Shown here in pieces: positions 52,296-58,773 of a stretch of 58,773 nt of DNA. The notes under the pieces were generated by a model. That model worked only from the letters and a program-made list of their open reading frames with translations. It ran no database searches and was not told where the DNA came from. The stretch comes from Verrucomicrobiales bacterium (lineage in GTDB: Bacteria > Verrucomicrobiota > Verrucomicrobiia > Verrucomicrobiales > DEV007), in contig JAHEJT010000012.1 in NCBI GenBank assembly GCA_024638765.1, positions 1 to 58,773 on the forward strand, written 5' to 3'. Numbering within the stretch: the stretch's first letter is position 1; every line of letters starts with the position of its first letter. The position numbers and the translations under genes were made by a program.

Positions 52296-52385
52296 GCGGC
52301 AATGACAAAGCATTGCCCTCCATGTCACCCGTGGAGGGTTGCGGCAATGACAAAGCATTGCCCTCCATGTCACCCGTGGAGGGTT
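52296..52385. repeat. 45-bp tandem duplication
   Basis: Two exact, adjacent 45-bp units, each starting GCGGCAATGACAAAGCATTG and ending CGTGGAGGGTT. Each unit contains the CAATG..CATTG dyad and CCCTCCA/TGGAGGG pair of the 33323 repeat family. The 338-bp gap 52181-52518 holds no gene besides this and flanking text. Confidence 0.85.
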
Positions 52386-52518
52386 GCGCTTTATCCGGCC
52401 TGTGGCAAGGCTCTGCGGTCTGTCTTCGCTAGCGCTACGCAATCTGGATCGCGCTCTGCGCTGGGCAGTGTCGCAACCGCGCCCGGCGGTTGATCCCACA
52501 CGCATGCGTTGCAAAAAA

Positions 52519-52602
52519 TACCGGTGGAGGGACTCGAACCCACACAGGATTGCTCCTAACGGATTTTGAATCCGTCGCGTCTACCAATTCCGCCACACCG
52601 GC
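52519..52602 (-). tRNA. tRNA-Leu (anticodon CAA)
   Basis: 84-nt type II tRNA. Starts GCCGGTGTGGCGGAATTGGT, which pairs CACCGGT at the 3' end (with one G-U), discriminator A. The anticodon arm ACGGA-TTCAAAA-TCCGT gives anticodon CAA (reads UUG). The variable arm TAGGAGCAATCCT and T-arm TGTGGGTTCGAGTCCCTCC then are complete. No CCA encoded. Confidence 0.95.
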
Positions 52603-52640
52603 TGATGCACGTTTCCGAAATCAACAATCGGAAATCAGAG

Positions 52641-53258
52641 TCAGAAGCTATGCGACTCCACAACGTCTTTCAAGCCCTTTGGCTGATCGAGAATCTCCTT
52701 GAGCACGATCGCGCTCTTGAGTCCGCCGGATGACCGGATCAGCTTGCGGACCGCCGCAGCCGGCGCCAACACCTCGGCGCGCGGATGCGCCGCTTCTTTG
52801 CGTGCCCGGACACGACGCAAGGCCTCGCGCTCTGCCTGGGACAATCCTTCGTCGGCGTGTTGGAAGGTATAGGCGTCGGGGGCAGGGGAGGGCACCGCCC
52901 TCGCTTTCGGCACCGGCGGCGGTTTGGGCACGGGCGGAGGCACGGGGGTTACCTCTCGCACCACCGGGGGAGGGGCCTCGGCGACCCCTCCGCCCAGCGC
53001 TTCGAAAAACTTGCGGATCTCGGCCTCGCTGTCGCGCGCGCGCTCTAACGCCGGCGGCGGCATGCCTTTCGAAGGCTTTTCCCCGCGCTGACGCCTGGCG
53101 ACTTCTTCCCGCTGTGCTTCCTCCTCCTTCTCGAGGAACATCTCCTCGAACTCCGAGAGATTCTCCTCCTTGTCACCGCCCTGCAGCTTGTTGATGAGCC
53201 AGCGGAGAAACCCGATGATCACAAAGGCGAGGAGCCACCATGGGAAGTCCTGGTCCAC
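52641..53258 (-). CDS. Membrane-anchored Pro-rich protein, downstream of FloA
   Basis: 205 residues. One membrane helix at the N-terminus (FPWWLLAFVIIGFLRWLI), then a helical, highly charged part (FEEMFLEKEEEAQREEVARR), a Pro-rich linker (VREVTPVPPPVPKPPPVPKA), and a conserved-looking C-terminal unit of about 50 residues (AAAVRKLIRSSGGLKSAIVL then KEILDQPKGL). It is co-directional with FloA upstream (192-bp gap), so may belong to the same membrane-microdomain set. No domain family is identified. Confidence 0.72.
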   Translation of the reverse strand: MDQDFPWWLLAFVIIGFLRWLINKLQGGDKEENLSEFEEMFLEKEEEAQREEVARRQRGEKPSKGMPPPALERARDSEAEIRKFFEALGGGVAEAPPPVVREVTPVPPPVPKPPPVPKARAVPSPAPDAYTFQHADEGLSQAEREALRRVRARKEAAHPRAEVLAPAAAVRKLIRSSGGLKSAIVLKEILDQPKGLKDVVESHSF

Positions 53259-53449
53259 GGGTCAGCAGTCAGTGTTCGGTGTTCGGTGTTCAGGAGGGAA
53301 GGGTGGAAAGGTGGAGTATTGGGGCGGTGGGGTATCGTTGGGGGCAGGGCAGGGGAGCCGGCGCAAACTTCTGGAAGCATGATTCCATGACTCCATTAAT
53401 TACTCCATTATTCCAATACTCCAGCACTCCATCCTTCATCCGTCCCGCC

Positions 53450-54460
53450 TCACGGTGCGCTGTCGGAGGGGTTTTCGTCGCCGGCGATACTGTCGCGCAT
53501 GCTGGTGTCGGCGAGAATGTTCTTATACCGCGTGTAATCCATGATCCCGAGGTTACCGCTGCGGAAGGATTCGGCGATCGCCTGGGGAATTTCGGCCTCG
53601 GCTTCCACGACCCGGGCGCGCATCTCCTGGGTGCGGGCGGACATTTCCTGTTCGGACGCCACCGCGGCGGCGCGCCGGACTTCCGCCTTGGCCTGGGCGA
53701 CCTGCTTGTCGGCCTCGGCCTGCTCGGTCTGGAGCTTGGCGCCGACGTTCTCGCCGACATCGACGTCGGCGATATCGATAGAGAGAATTTCGTAGGCCGT
53801 GCCGCTGTCGAGTCCCTTGTCGAGCACGGTCTTGGAGATGCCGTCGGGATTTTCCAGGACCGCCTTGTAAGAGGCGGCGGAGCCAATCGACGTGACGATG
53901 CCTTCGCCGACGCGGGCGATGATGGTTTCCTCGGTGGCGCCCCCGACGAAGCGGTCGAGATTGGTCCGGACGGTGACGCGGGCGCGGGCGCGCAGCGAGA
54001 TCCCGTCGCGCGCCACGGCGTCGATGGTGGCGCGGGTGGCGGCCTGGGGCGGACAATCGATGACCATGGGGTTGATGCTGGTCCGGACCGCCTCGAGCAC
54101 GGTCTTGGAGGTGCCTTTGACCGCGAGATCGATGGCGCAGGCGCGGTCGAAGACAAGACCGAGGCCGGCCTTGTCCGCCGCGATCAGGGAGAGCACCACG
54201 TGGTTGACGTCACCCCCGGCGAGGTAATGGGCTTCGAGGGGATCGGTCTCCAGCGGGATGCCGGCCTTCACCGCAGTGATTCTCGAATCGACGATCAGCG
54301 CCACGGGGACCCGGCGCAGGCTCATGGCAATCAATGTGAGGATGCGGACCGGGGCGTTGGCGACACGCGCGCGAATCCAGACCCCGATGTATTTGAAGAT
54401 GACGAGGGCGACGATGAGCCCGAGGACGACGAGAAAGCCGTAGATGGCGTATTGAATCAT
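53450..54460 (-). CDS. floA: Flotillin-like protein FloA (SPFH family)
   Basis: 336 residues, standard FloA length. A membrane-associated N-terminus, [20 protein letters not shown], precedes the SPFH core ([40 protein letters not shown], and [20 protein letters not shown]). The C-terminal coiled region contains [20 protein letters not shown] and ends in [20 protein letters not shown] then [14 protein letters not shown]. FloA scaffolds membrane microdomains and works with NfeD-type proteins; the NfeD gene is immediately upstream on the same strand (after a 321-bp gap with two repeat copies). Confidence 0.95.
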   Translation of the reverse strand: MIQYAIYGFLVVLGLIVALVIFKYIGVWIRARVANAPVRILTLIAMSLRRVPVALIVDSRITAVKAGIPLETDPLEAHYLAGGDVNHVVLSLIAADKAGLGLVFDRACAIDLAVKGTSKTVLEAVRTSINPMVIDCPPQAATRATIDAVARDGISLRARARVTVRTNLDRFVGGATEETIIARVGEGIVTSIGSAASYKAVLENPDGISKTVLDKGLDSGTAYEILSIDIADVDVGENVGAKLQTEQAEADKQVAQAKAEVRRAAAVASEQEMSARTQEMRARVVEAEAEIPQAIAESFRSGNLGIMDYTRYKNILADTSMRDSIAGDENPSDSAP

Positions 54461-54580
54461 AGGTATGTGAGAGTTGTTGAGAATGACGACTGAAACCGTG
54501 GCTTCAGGCGCCTCGATGCATCATCCTGCTTGCCCCCGTGGAAAGCAAGCGTCTTGTGGGGAGGTGGGGGGAGCTGAAGT

Positions 54581-54644
54581 GTAGGCCCGACGCTCCGCGG
54601 CGGGCCCTTGAATCCGGAACCCCGTCGCGGAGCGCCGGGGCTAC
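54581..54644. repeat. GTAGGCCCGACGCTCCGCGG cassette, copy 2
   Basis: Same sequence as copy 1 with only loop differences: begins GTAGGCCCGACGCTCCGCGG and ends GTCGCGGAGCGCCGGGGCTA then C. Located in the 321-bp gap 54461-54781 between nfeD and floA. Confidence 0.8.
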
Positions 54645-54712
54645 TTCATGCCCGCGTAAGACTCTTTTGTGGGGGTAAGTCGCCGCGGGCGACATCACAC
54701 GTCGTCGCGCAG

Positions 54713-54776
54713 GTAGGCCCGACGCTCCGCGGCGGGCCGTTGAATCCGGAACCCCGTCGCGGAGCGCCGGGGCTAC
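54713..54776. repeat. GTAGGCCCGACGCTCCGCGG cassette, copy 3
   Basis: Nearly identical to copy 2 and in the same orientation, 132 bp from it start to start. The loop GGCCGTTGAATCCGGAAC differs slightly. It ends 5 bases from the NfeD stop codon. Confidence 0.8.
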
Positions 54777-54781
54777 CTGCG

Positions 54782-55279
54782 TCACTCCGCGTAAGATTCT
54801 TCCGACCGGGGTTCGCCCGACTTTTCCACCACCACGCGCAGGCCCTCGACTTTGATGACCTTGACGGGAGTATCTTTTTCGATGAGGCCCATCTCCGAAA
54901 CCACGTCGACCTTGCGGTCGCCGATACGCGCGCGCCCGGAGGGACGCAGCTCGGTGTCGGCCACACCGCTCTGACCGAGCAACGAAATTTTCTCGTCCGG
55001 GATTTCGTTGCCGTGAATCTCCGATTCCAGGGTCAGTTTTTTACCGAACCAGGTGCGATGGAAATACTTCACCCAGACGGCGAAGAAAACGATCGTGAGG
55101 ACGACCACGAGGATGGCCATGAGAAATCCGGGGCCCGCGCCGTATTCACTAAAGGTCAGGACGACCGCGGCGACGAGCGCGACGATCCCGAGAATCCCGA
55201 TGATGGCGCCGGGGAGGACGAACTCGATCCCCAGCATGATCACGCCGAAGCAGATGAGGATGATGATGGTGGCGAGCAT
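54782..55279 (-). CDS. NfeD-family protein (FloA partner)
   Basis: 165 residues from the ATG at 55279 (MLATIIILICFGVI); the frame extends to 55357 with an unlikely leader. Membrane segments: ATIIILICFGVIMLGIEFVL, IGILGIVALVAAVVLTFSEY and a third (GFLMAILVVVLTIVFFAVW). The C-terminal OB-like domain has LLGQSGVADTELRPSGRARI and GDRKVDVVSEMGLIEKDTPV then KVIKVEGLRVVVE, the hallmark of NfeD C-termini. It is upstream of floA and co-directional. The role is to act with the flotillin-like protein in the membrane. Confidence 0.92.
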   Translation of the reverse strand: MLATIIILICFGVIMLGIEFVLPGAIIGILGIVALVAAVVLTFSEYGAGPGFLMAILVVVLTIVFFAVWVKYFHRTWFGKKLTLESEIHGNEIPDEKISLLGQSGVADTELRPSGRARIGDRKVDVVSEMGLIEKDTPVKVIKVEGLRVVVEKSGEPRSEESYAE

Positions 55280-55318
55280 GGGGAATACGAAATCAGGAGT
55301 GCGGGATGTCGAATCGGG

Positions 55319-55487
55319 GATTCGGAATGACGAATGACGAAGTACCCAAATACCCAATGAAGTCCGAAATCAGAAATCCGAATTCCAGAGGGCCGCGCTG
55401 GAGAATGAGTACGCTAAAAGAGCAATCGTAGTTCGGAATTCGGGTTTAGTCATTCTTTCGTCATTGCGTATTTCGTCATTAGACATT
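55319..55487. repeat. Decayed ATTCGGAATGACGAA-type intergenic repeats
   Basis: GATTCGGAATGACGAATGAC then GAAG, then AAGTCCGAAATCAGAAATCC and, at 55429-55487, CATTCTTTCGTCATTGCGTA then TTTCGTCATTAG. AT-rich oligomer repeats of ATGACGA and its complement fill the 229-bp gap between secA and nfeD. No gene. Confidence 0.5.
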
Positions 55488-55508
55488 CAGCCCCGCGGAG
55501 CGGGGCGC

Positions 55509-58508
55509 TCAGGCCGTGCGGCCGCAGCATTGCTTGAATTTCTTGCCGCTGCCGCAGGGACAGGGTGCGTTGCGCCCCACCTTGGGGACATCGGGTTTCA
55601 TCTGGGGCAGGGTGATGGAGGGGCCGCCGCTGTCGGATAGCCCGGCGGGAGCGGTGCCGGGGCCGCCGCCCGGGGCGGGACCGGCGTCGAGTCCGCCGGA
55701 CAGGGGATCTTCCTGGCTGCTGAGCTGCTGGGGCAGGGTGCGGAGGAATTGTTCGAAGGCCTGGAGATTGGTGGTGCTGCGAAAGAGATTGGTGAGGATC
55801 TCGCCCTTGATGTTGTCCATCAGGTCCACGAACATGTCGTAAGCGTCGTGCTTGTATTCCACGAGGGGATCCTTCTGGCCGTGCGCCCGCAGGTTCACGC
55901 CCTCGCGCAGGGCGTCCATGTTGTAAAGATGCTCCTGCCAAAGACGATCGATGGCGTTGAGAATGACGTATCGCTCCAGCCCTTTGAGGGATTCCTGGTC
56001 CTCGTGCTCGGTCTTGAGGTTGTAAGCGGACTTCACTTTATCGACGAGAAACCGCGAGTTGCCCTCGGCGTCGCGGCTCTCGAGTTCGGCCTTTTCCTTG
56101 GATAACCGCAGGGGGAAGGTGGAGTTGACCCACTGCAGGAGGCCGTCGTAATCCACCTCGGCGTCACTGCTGCCGTTCATTCCCAGGAACTCCGAGGCCC
56201 GGGCGGGCACGGCTTCATCAATGACTTCCTCGATCAATCCGTGGGGATCGTCGGAGGTGAGGACTTCATTGCGGTAATCGTAAACCACCTCGCGCTGCTG
56301 GTTCATGACGTCGTCGTATTCGAGGACGCGCTTGCGGATCATGTAATTGCGCGCTTCCACCCGTTTCTGGGCGGTCTCGACGCTCTTGTTGAGCCACGGG
56401 TGCTGGAGTTCCTGGCCTTCTTCGAGCTTGAAGCGTTCCATCATCTTGGTCATGCGCTCGGCTGCCCCGAAATTGCGCATGAGGTCGTCCTCGAAGCTGA
56501 TGAAGAAAATCGTGCTCCCTGGGTCTCCCTGGCGGGCGCAACGACCGCGCAGCTGCCGGTCGATGCGTCGCGACTGGTGGCGTTCCGTGCCCATCACGTA
56601 AAGACCGCCGAGATCGGGGACCCCTTCGCCCAGCTTGATGTCGGTGCCGCGCCCGGCCATGTTGGTGGCGACGGTGACGGCTCCGCGCAAGCCGGCGCGC
56701 GAGACGATTTCGGCCTCCTGGCGGTGATACTTGGCGTTGAGGACACTGTGCGGGACCTTGGCGCGCTTGAGCATGCGCGAGAGCGTTTCCGACGACTCGA
56801 CGCTGGCGGTGCCGAGAAGGACCGGTTGCCCCCGCTGATGGCAGTCGCTGACTGTTTCGATGACGGCGTTGAATTTTTCGCGCCGGGTTTTGTATATCTG
56901 GTCGTTCTCATCCGCGCGCGCCACCGGCCGGTTGGTGGGGATCACGAGGACGTCGAGGCCGTAAATGTCGTGAAATTCGCTGGCCTCGGTTTCGGCGGTC
57001 CCGGTCATGCCGCCGAGTTTCCGGTAAAGCCGGAAGTAATTCTGGATCGTGATGGTCGCCAGTGTCTGCGTTTCGCGGTCGATCTTGACGCCTTCCTTCG
57101 CTTCCACCGCCTGGTGCAAGCCGTCGCTCCAGCGTCTCCCGGGCATTTCGCGCCCGGTGTTTTCGTCCACGATGATGACCTTGTTGTCCGTGACCACGTA
57201 TTCGACGTCTTTTTCAAAGAGACAGTAAGCCCGCAGCAGCTGGGAGATGTTGTGGATCCGTTCGGCCTGGTGATCGAGTTTCTGCTGAAGCTCGGCCTTG
57301 GCTTTTTCGCGGGCGGAATCGGTGCGCGAGCGATCGCCGTCGATCTCGCTGAAGGCGGACGCCAGGTCCGGCAGGACGAAGGCTTCCGGATCGTCGGGAT
57401 TGAGGAAGCTGCGTCCCTGTTCCGAGAGATCCGCGTCGTGCGCTTTTTCATCGATGGTGAAATAAAGTTCTTCCTTGAGGGCGAAGAGCGCGGTCTTCTG
57501 GCTGTCCTGGTAAAAGGAAAGCTCGGATTTTTCGATGGCGCGGCGCATGTCCGGGTCTTCCATGGCCCGGAGGAGATTGCGATTGCGCGGCTGCCCGAGC
57601 TTGACCTTGAAAAGGTTGAGGGCCGCGTCCTCGATCTCGCCTTTGTCCTGCATTTCCTTGGCCTCCTGGGCCAGCTTGTTGCACTGCAGGGTCTGACGCT
57701 TGACGAGTTGTTCCACGAGGGGCTTAAAGCGATCATACTGGTGCGTGGAGACGGTGGTGGGACCGCTGATAATGAGCGGCGTCCGCGCTTCATCGACGAG
57801 GATCGAGTCGACCTCGTCAATCAGCGCAAAATAGTGTCCGCGCTGCACCATGTCCTCGTAACGGGTGGCCATCCCGTTGTCGCGCAGGTAATCGAAGCCG
57901 AACTCACTGGCGGTGCCGTAAGTGATGTCCTGGGCGTACTGCTCGCGGCGGGCCGGGCCGGGGCTCTGATCGTTCTGGATACAGCCCACGGTCAGGCCGA
58001 GGAATCGGAAGAGTTCGCCCATCCATTCCGAGTCGCGCCGGGCGAGGTAATCGTTGACCGTGACGAGGTGGACGCCGCGCCCGGTGAGCGCGTTAAGATA
58101 GACGGGGAGGGTGGCGACGAGCGTTTTTCCTTCGCCGGTAGCCATTTCCGCGATGAGCCCGCGGTGGAGGGAAACTCCGCCGACCAACTGGACATCGAAA
58201 TGCACCATCTCCCAGGAAACCGGCTGATCGCAGACGTTCCAGGACTTGCCGACAAGCCGGCGCGCGGTGTTCTTGACGACGGCGAAAGCCTCGGGGAGAA
58301 TTTCCTCCAGCCGTCTTGCGAGGGCATCGGGATCCTCGATGCCTGCGAGCTCTTCCTTCCAAGCCGCGGTTTTCTCCCTGAGGACGCTGTCGGGCTGTGA
58401 CTGCAGCTCTTCTTCGAGGCGATTGATCTCGCGCACGATGGGCCAGATCCGCTTAACCTCGCGCTGGTTCTTGGATCCGATGATTTTCTTGATAATCCAC
58501 TGAATCAT
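55509..58508 (-). CDS. secA: Preprotein translocase ATPase SecA
   Basis: 999 residues; a few percent longer than E. coli SecA (901). Walker A is in EMATGEGKTLVATLPVYLNA, and the DEAD-like motif is YFALIDEVDSILVDEARTPL. Motifs III-VI include GMTGTAETEASEFHDIYGL, TNMAGRGTDIKLGEGVPDLG and GRCARQGDPGSTIFFISFED. The C-terminal zinc-binding SEC-C tail is RNAPCPCGSGKKFKQCCGRT. It drives Sec-dependent export by ATP hydrolysis at SecYEG. The ATG at 58508 gives MIQWIIKKIIG. About 80-100 extra residues lie between the NBD and the C-terminal linker region. It is the upstream neighbour of nfeD in the same direction, with no shared operon evident. Confidence 0.97.
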   Translation of the reverse strand: MIQWIIKKIIGSKNQREVKRIWPIVREINRLEEELQSQPDSVLREKTAAWKEELAGIEDPDALARRLEEILPEAFAVVKNTARRLVGKSWNVCDQPVSWEMVHFDVQLVGGVSLHRGLIAEMATGEGKTLVATLPVYLNALTGRGVHLVTVNDYLARRDSEWMGELFRFLGLTVGCIQNDQSPGPARREQYAQDITYGTASEFGFDYLRDNGMATRYEDMVQRGHYFALIDEVDSILVDEARTPLIISGPTTVSTHQYDRFKPLVEQLVKRQTLQCNKLAQEAKEMQDKGEIEDAALNLFKVKLGQPRNRNLLRAMEDPDMRRAIEKSELSFYQDSQKTALFALKEELYFTIDEKAHDADLSEQGRSFLNPDDPEAFVLPDLASAFSEIDGDRSRTDSAREKAKAELQQKLDHQAERIHNISQLLRAYCLFEKDVEYVVTDNKVIIVDENTGREMPGRRWSDGLHQAVEAKEGVKIDRETQTLATITIQNYFRLYRKLGGMTGTAETEASEFHDIYGLDVLVIPTNRPVARADENDQIYKTRREKFNAVIETVSDCHQRGQPVLLGTASVESSETLSRMLKRAKVPHSVLNAKYHRQEAEIVSRAGLRGAVTVATNMAGRGTDIKLGEGVPDLGGLYVMGTERHQSRRIDRQLRGRCARQGDPGSTIFFISFEDDLMRNFGAAERMTKMMERFKLEEGQELQHPWLNKSVETAQKRVEARNYMIRKRVLEYDDVMNQQREVVYDYRNEVLTSDDPHGLIEEVIDEAVPARASEFLGMNGSSDAEVDYDGLLQWVNSTFPLRLSKEKAELESRDAEGNSRFLVDKVKSAYNLKTEHEDQESLKGLERYVILNAIDRLWQEHLYNMDALREGVNLRAHGQKDPLVEYKHDAYDMFVDLMDNIKGEILTNLFRSTTNLQAFEQFLRTLPQQLSSQEDPLSGGLDAGPAPGGGPGTAPAGLSDSGGPSITLPQMKPDVPKVGRNAPCPCGSGKKFKQCCGRTA

Positions 58509-58667
58509 GAGATGCGATCGGCGGGTGGAGTGCTGACAGGCTGAGGATAACGCTGGACGGTATCAGAGGGATTCGGGCGATTCACAGTCGCTCCAAACGC
58601 ACCGGATGCAAGTTGCCGAGGGCACAAAGGGCCCGGCCGGGGCCTCTCGACGCGAGGGAGGAAGGCG

Positions 58668-58773
58668 CTAGGCATTTTCCTCGTTGCGACGGCGCAGGAA
58701 TTCGTCGGCCAGGGCTCGGTAAGCGAGCGAACCGGTGCTTCCGGGGTCGTATTCGATGATCGGCTGCCCGAAG
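58668..58773 (-). CDS. C-terminal end of a ParA/MinD-family ATPase (partial)
   Basis: The last 35 residues of a protein that begins beyond the right edge: GQPIIEYDPGSTGSLAYRAL then ADEFLRRRNEENA. The '(G)(K/Q)P(I/V)..YDP.S.G..AY..LA.E.L' pattern is the usual C-terminus of ParA/Soj-type ATPases used in chromosome or plasmid partitioning. It would be co-directional with secA; the 159-bp gap between them shows nothing further. The gene name is not assigned, because only the tail is visible. Confidence 0.7.
   Translation of the reverse strand, partial: FGQPIIEYDPGSTGSLAYRALADEFLRRRNEENA

Noticed and set aside
56241..58400. 719-residue plus-strand ORF opposite secA
   Set aside because: It is antisense to an unambiguous SecA; its composition (runs of Arg, Pro, His, Asp) reflects GC-rich third positions, not a conserved protein.

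Overview
The window is high-GC bacterial chromosome, most likely from Verrucomicrobiota, with Planctomycetota as second choice. The support is a combination of families typical of these phyla: a PSCyt1/DUF1549/DUF1553 cytochrome protein paired with a DUF1501 protein, three DUF1080 (3-keto-glycoside hydrolase-like) proteins, a PEP-CTERM remnant, a DUF2934 protein with a histone-H1-like tail, a FloA/NfeD pair, and many intergenic palindromic repeats. The phylum is inferred from gene content; the window contains no rRNA. Two tRNAs are present, Gly(TCC) and Leu(CAA).

Layout. 1-6.9 kb: a probable oxidative pentonate (Weimberg-type) operon on the minus strand (IlvD/Edd-type aldonate dehydratase, DapA-like 2-keto-3-deoxy-pentonate dehydratase, 2-oxoglutarate-semialdehyde dehydrogenase, then a truncated membrane protein). 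It diverges from a GntP-family aldonate permease followed by a HAD phosphatase. 7-20 kb: mostly cell-envelope and poorly characterised genes, including a COG4324-type aminopeptidase lipoprotein, tRNA-Gly, a 1001-residue chimera (degenerate Mrr-like fold, low-complexity linker, one membrane segment, duplicated pseudopilin-like domain, PsbP/DcrB-like C-terminus), an AMMECR1 protein, a rhomboid protease, haem proteins and a GYF_2-RDD protein. 20-27.5 kb: a PMR1/SERCA-like Ca2+ ATPase and a succinate dehydrogenase operon (SdhC-A-B, plus a TPR-like gene) of a type whose membrane subunit carries Cys/His clusters; a repeat element separates sdhA from sdhB. 27.6-38.6 kb: a Kef-type antiporter, a zinc alcohol dehydrogenase, a PEP-CTERM tail remnant, a sialate O-acetylesterase-DUF1080 fusion, RapA, a family 4 glycosyltransferase and a PEMT/ICMT-like membrane protein. 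39-48 kb: a carbohydrate-related accessory region with DUF1501, PSCyt1-DUF1549-DUF1553, a PAS-AraC regulator divergent from a secreted DUF1080 enzyme, and a TIM-barrel-DUF1080 fusion; several of these genes are bracketed by inverted or paired repeats. 48-58.8 kb: small single genes (CBS, GYD, SpoIIAA-like, DUF6498-like, YheT hydrolase), tRNA-Leu, FloA/NfeD, SecA and the C-terminal end of a ParA-type ATPase.

How it fits together. The left end allows uptake of a sugar acid and its conversion to 2-oxoglutarate, which feeds the TCA cycle that includes the succinate dehydrogenase encoded here. The 31-48 kb region looks like secreted glycoside processing: deacetylation, DUF1080 enzymes and PSCyt1/DUF1501 proteins. 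The clearest unexplained signals are the chimera at 9747-12752, the three different DUF1080 architectures, the family of 150-163 bp elements with conserved terminal inverted repeats, and the way repeats bracket the DUF1501 and TIM-DUF1080 genes. Long ORFs antisense to the major genes are by-products of GC-rich codon usage and are not annotated.
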